5,578 bases of DNA from Candidatus Rhabdochlamydia sp. Its GTDB lineage: Bacteria; Chlamydiota; Chlamydiia; Chlamydiales; Rhabdochlamydiaceae. The stretch lies in the NCBI GenBank assembly GCA_030044075.1, contig JASHWM010000107.1, forward strand, positions 1 through 5,578. Direction: 5' to 3'. Below the pieces are notes generated by a model that was given only the letters and a program-made list of their open reading frames with translations, was not told the DNA's origin and did no database searches. The position numbers and the translations under genes were made by a program. Shown piece by piece: positions 5,003 through 5,578 of this stretch (the first letter of the stretch is position 1; the number at the start of each line of letters is the position of its first letter).

Positions 5003-5577
5003 AAATCTGCATTTCCTGGGAAACGTGGGAAAGCGATCACATCGCGGATATTCTCCATGCCCGTTGCGAACAGCACCAGCCTTTCAAACCCTGCGCCGAA
5101 ACCGCTATGAGGTACGCTGCCATATTTTCGAAGCTCCAGATACCACCAGTAATCTTCCGGCTTAAGCCCCATTGCGATGATCTTTTTCTCAAGGAGGTCT
5201 AGCCTTTCTTCCCTCTGGGACCCTCCGATGATCTCTCCGATAAACGGAACAAGGATGTCCATGGCCGCGACGGTTTTTCCATCATTATTGTCCCGCATAT
5301 AGAATGCTTTGATCTGCTTTGGATAATCAGTGAGGATTACGGGTTTTTTGCAATATTCTTCAGCAAGATAGCGCTCGTGCTCCGATTGCAGATCGCATCC
5401 CCAATCGCAGGGGAACTCGAACGTCTTCGGAGCTTTTTTCAGGACCTCGACCGCTTCAGTATATGTCAGATGGACAAAGGGAGTGTCGGCCACATGCGCG
5501 AGCCTTTGCAATAGCCCTTTCTCGATGAACTCATTGAAAAATTCGAGGTCTTCCCTGCAGTTTTCAAGGACATACTT
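4999..5577 (-). CDS. asnS: Asparaginyl-tRNA synthetase, C-terminal part (192 residues visible)
   Basis: The frame is open to the right edge, so the N-terminal anticodon-binding domain and class II motifs 1 and 2 lie outside the window. The TTG at 5509-5511 is an internal Leu codon, not a start: 22 further residues upstream ([17 protein letters not shown]...) continue the AsnRS pattern. The visible part has [90 protein letters not shown] (motif 3 with its ATP-binding Arg) and the terminal [18 protein letters not shown]. These match AsnRS from E. coli and others nearly residue for residue. SVPHSGFG with IPFP-like [10 protein letters not shown] separates it from AspRS. The enzyme charges tRNA-Asn with asparagine in the cytosol. 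It converges on hemA and shares the CTAG stop. Confidence 0.97.
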   Translation of the reverse strand, partial: KYVLENCREDLEFFNEFIEKGLLQRLAHVADTPFVHLTYTEAVEVLKKAPKTFEFPCDWGCDLQSEHERYLAEEYCKKPVILTDYPKQIKAFYMRDNNDGKTVAAMDILVPFIGEIIGGSQREERLDLLEKKIIAMGLKPEDYWWYLELRKYGSVPHSGFGAGFERLVLFATGMENIRDVIAFPRFPGNADF

Positions 5578-5578
5578 C

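Noticed and set aside
1..5578. Mobile elements, CRISPR arrays, tRNA genes, defence or toxin-antitoxin modules
   Set aside because: I looked for transposase or integrase motifs, regularly spaced repeats, terminal inverted repeats, tRNA-like cloverleaf sequence and small paired genes, and found none that could be supported.

Overview
The window looks like a chromosomal housekeeping segment from a Chlamydiota bacterium, more probably an amoeba-associated (Parachlamydiales-type) lineage than the animal-pathogen family Chlamydiaceae. This rests on three points. First, HemA is a short, divergent glutamyl-tRNA reductase that ends about where the C-terminal dimerisation domain should begin. Second, a rluD gene, a small conserved-looking ORF and hemA lie close together; from memory, Chlamydia trachomatis has the order rluD (sfhB), a small hypothetical gene, two topoisomerase-like genes, hemA. 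Third, the protein at the left edge resembles large hypothetical proteins I associate with environmental chlamydiae. An asparaginyl-tRNA synthetase gene is also present, whereas Chlamydiaceae are known for making Asn-tRNA by amidation. No search was possible, so the taxonomic call is an inference.

Layout, left to right. Bases 2-910 (+) hold the 3' part of a hypothetical gene whose start lies outside the window. A 70-base convergent gap follows with two perfect or near-perfect hairpins. Next come three minus-strand genes read right to left from an AT-rich promoter region near 2600: an 84-aa hypothetical gene (2315-2569), rluD (1330-2247) and khpA (981-1229). On the plus strand, diverging from the same AT-rich region (2570-2697), are a 246-aa protein of unknown function (2698-3438), recX with a TTG start (3519-3968) and hemA (4016-5002). 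The window closes with the C-terminal 192 residues of asnS on the minus strand (4999-5577). Its stop codon overlaps that of hemA in a shared CTAG.

Functionally this is mainly RNA and translation housekeeping: rRNA pseudouridylation (RluD), small-KH RNA binding (KhpA), tRNA charging (AsnRS) and the tRNA-dependent first committed step of tetrapyrrole synthesis (HemA), plus recombination control (RecX). There are three hypothetical genes (2-910, 2315-2569, 2698-3438). I see no mobile element, CRISPR array, tRNA or rRNA gene, or toxin-antitoxin or defence cassette, and no clear evidence of an undescribed multi-gene system. The points most worth a second look are the atypical HemA, the shared CTAG stop of hemA and asnS, the unknown 246-aa protein with hairpins in its 3' coding end, and the ambiguous recX start.
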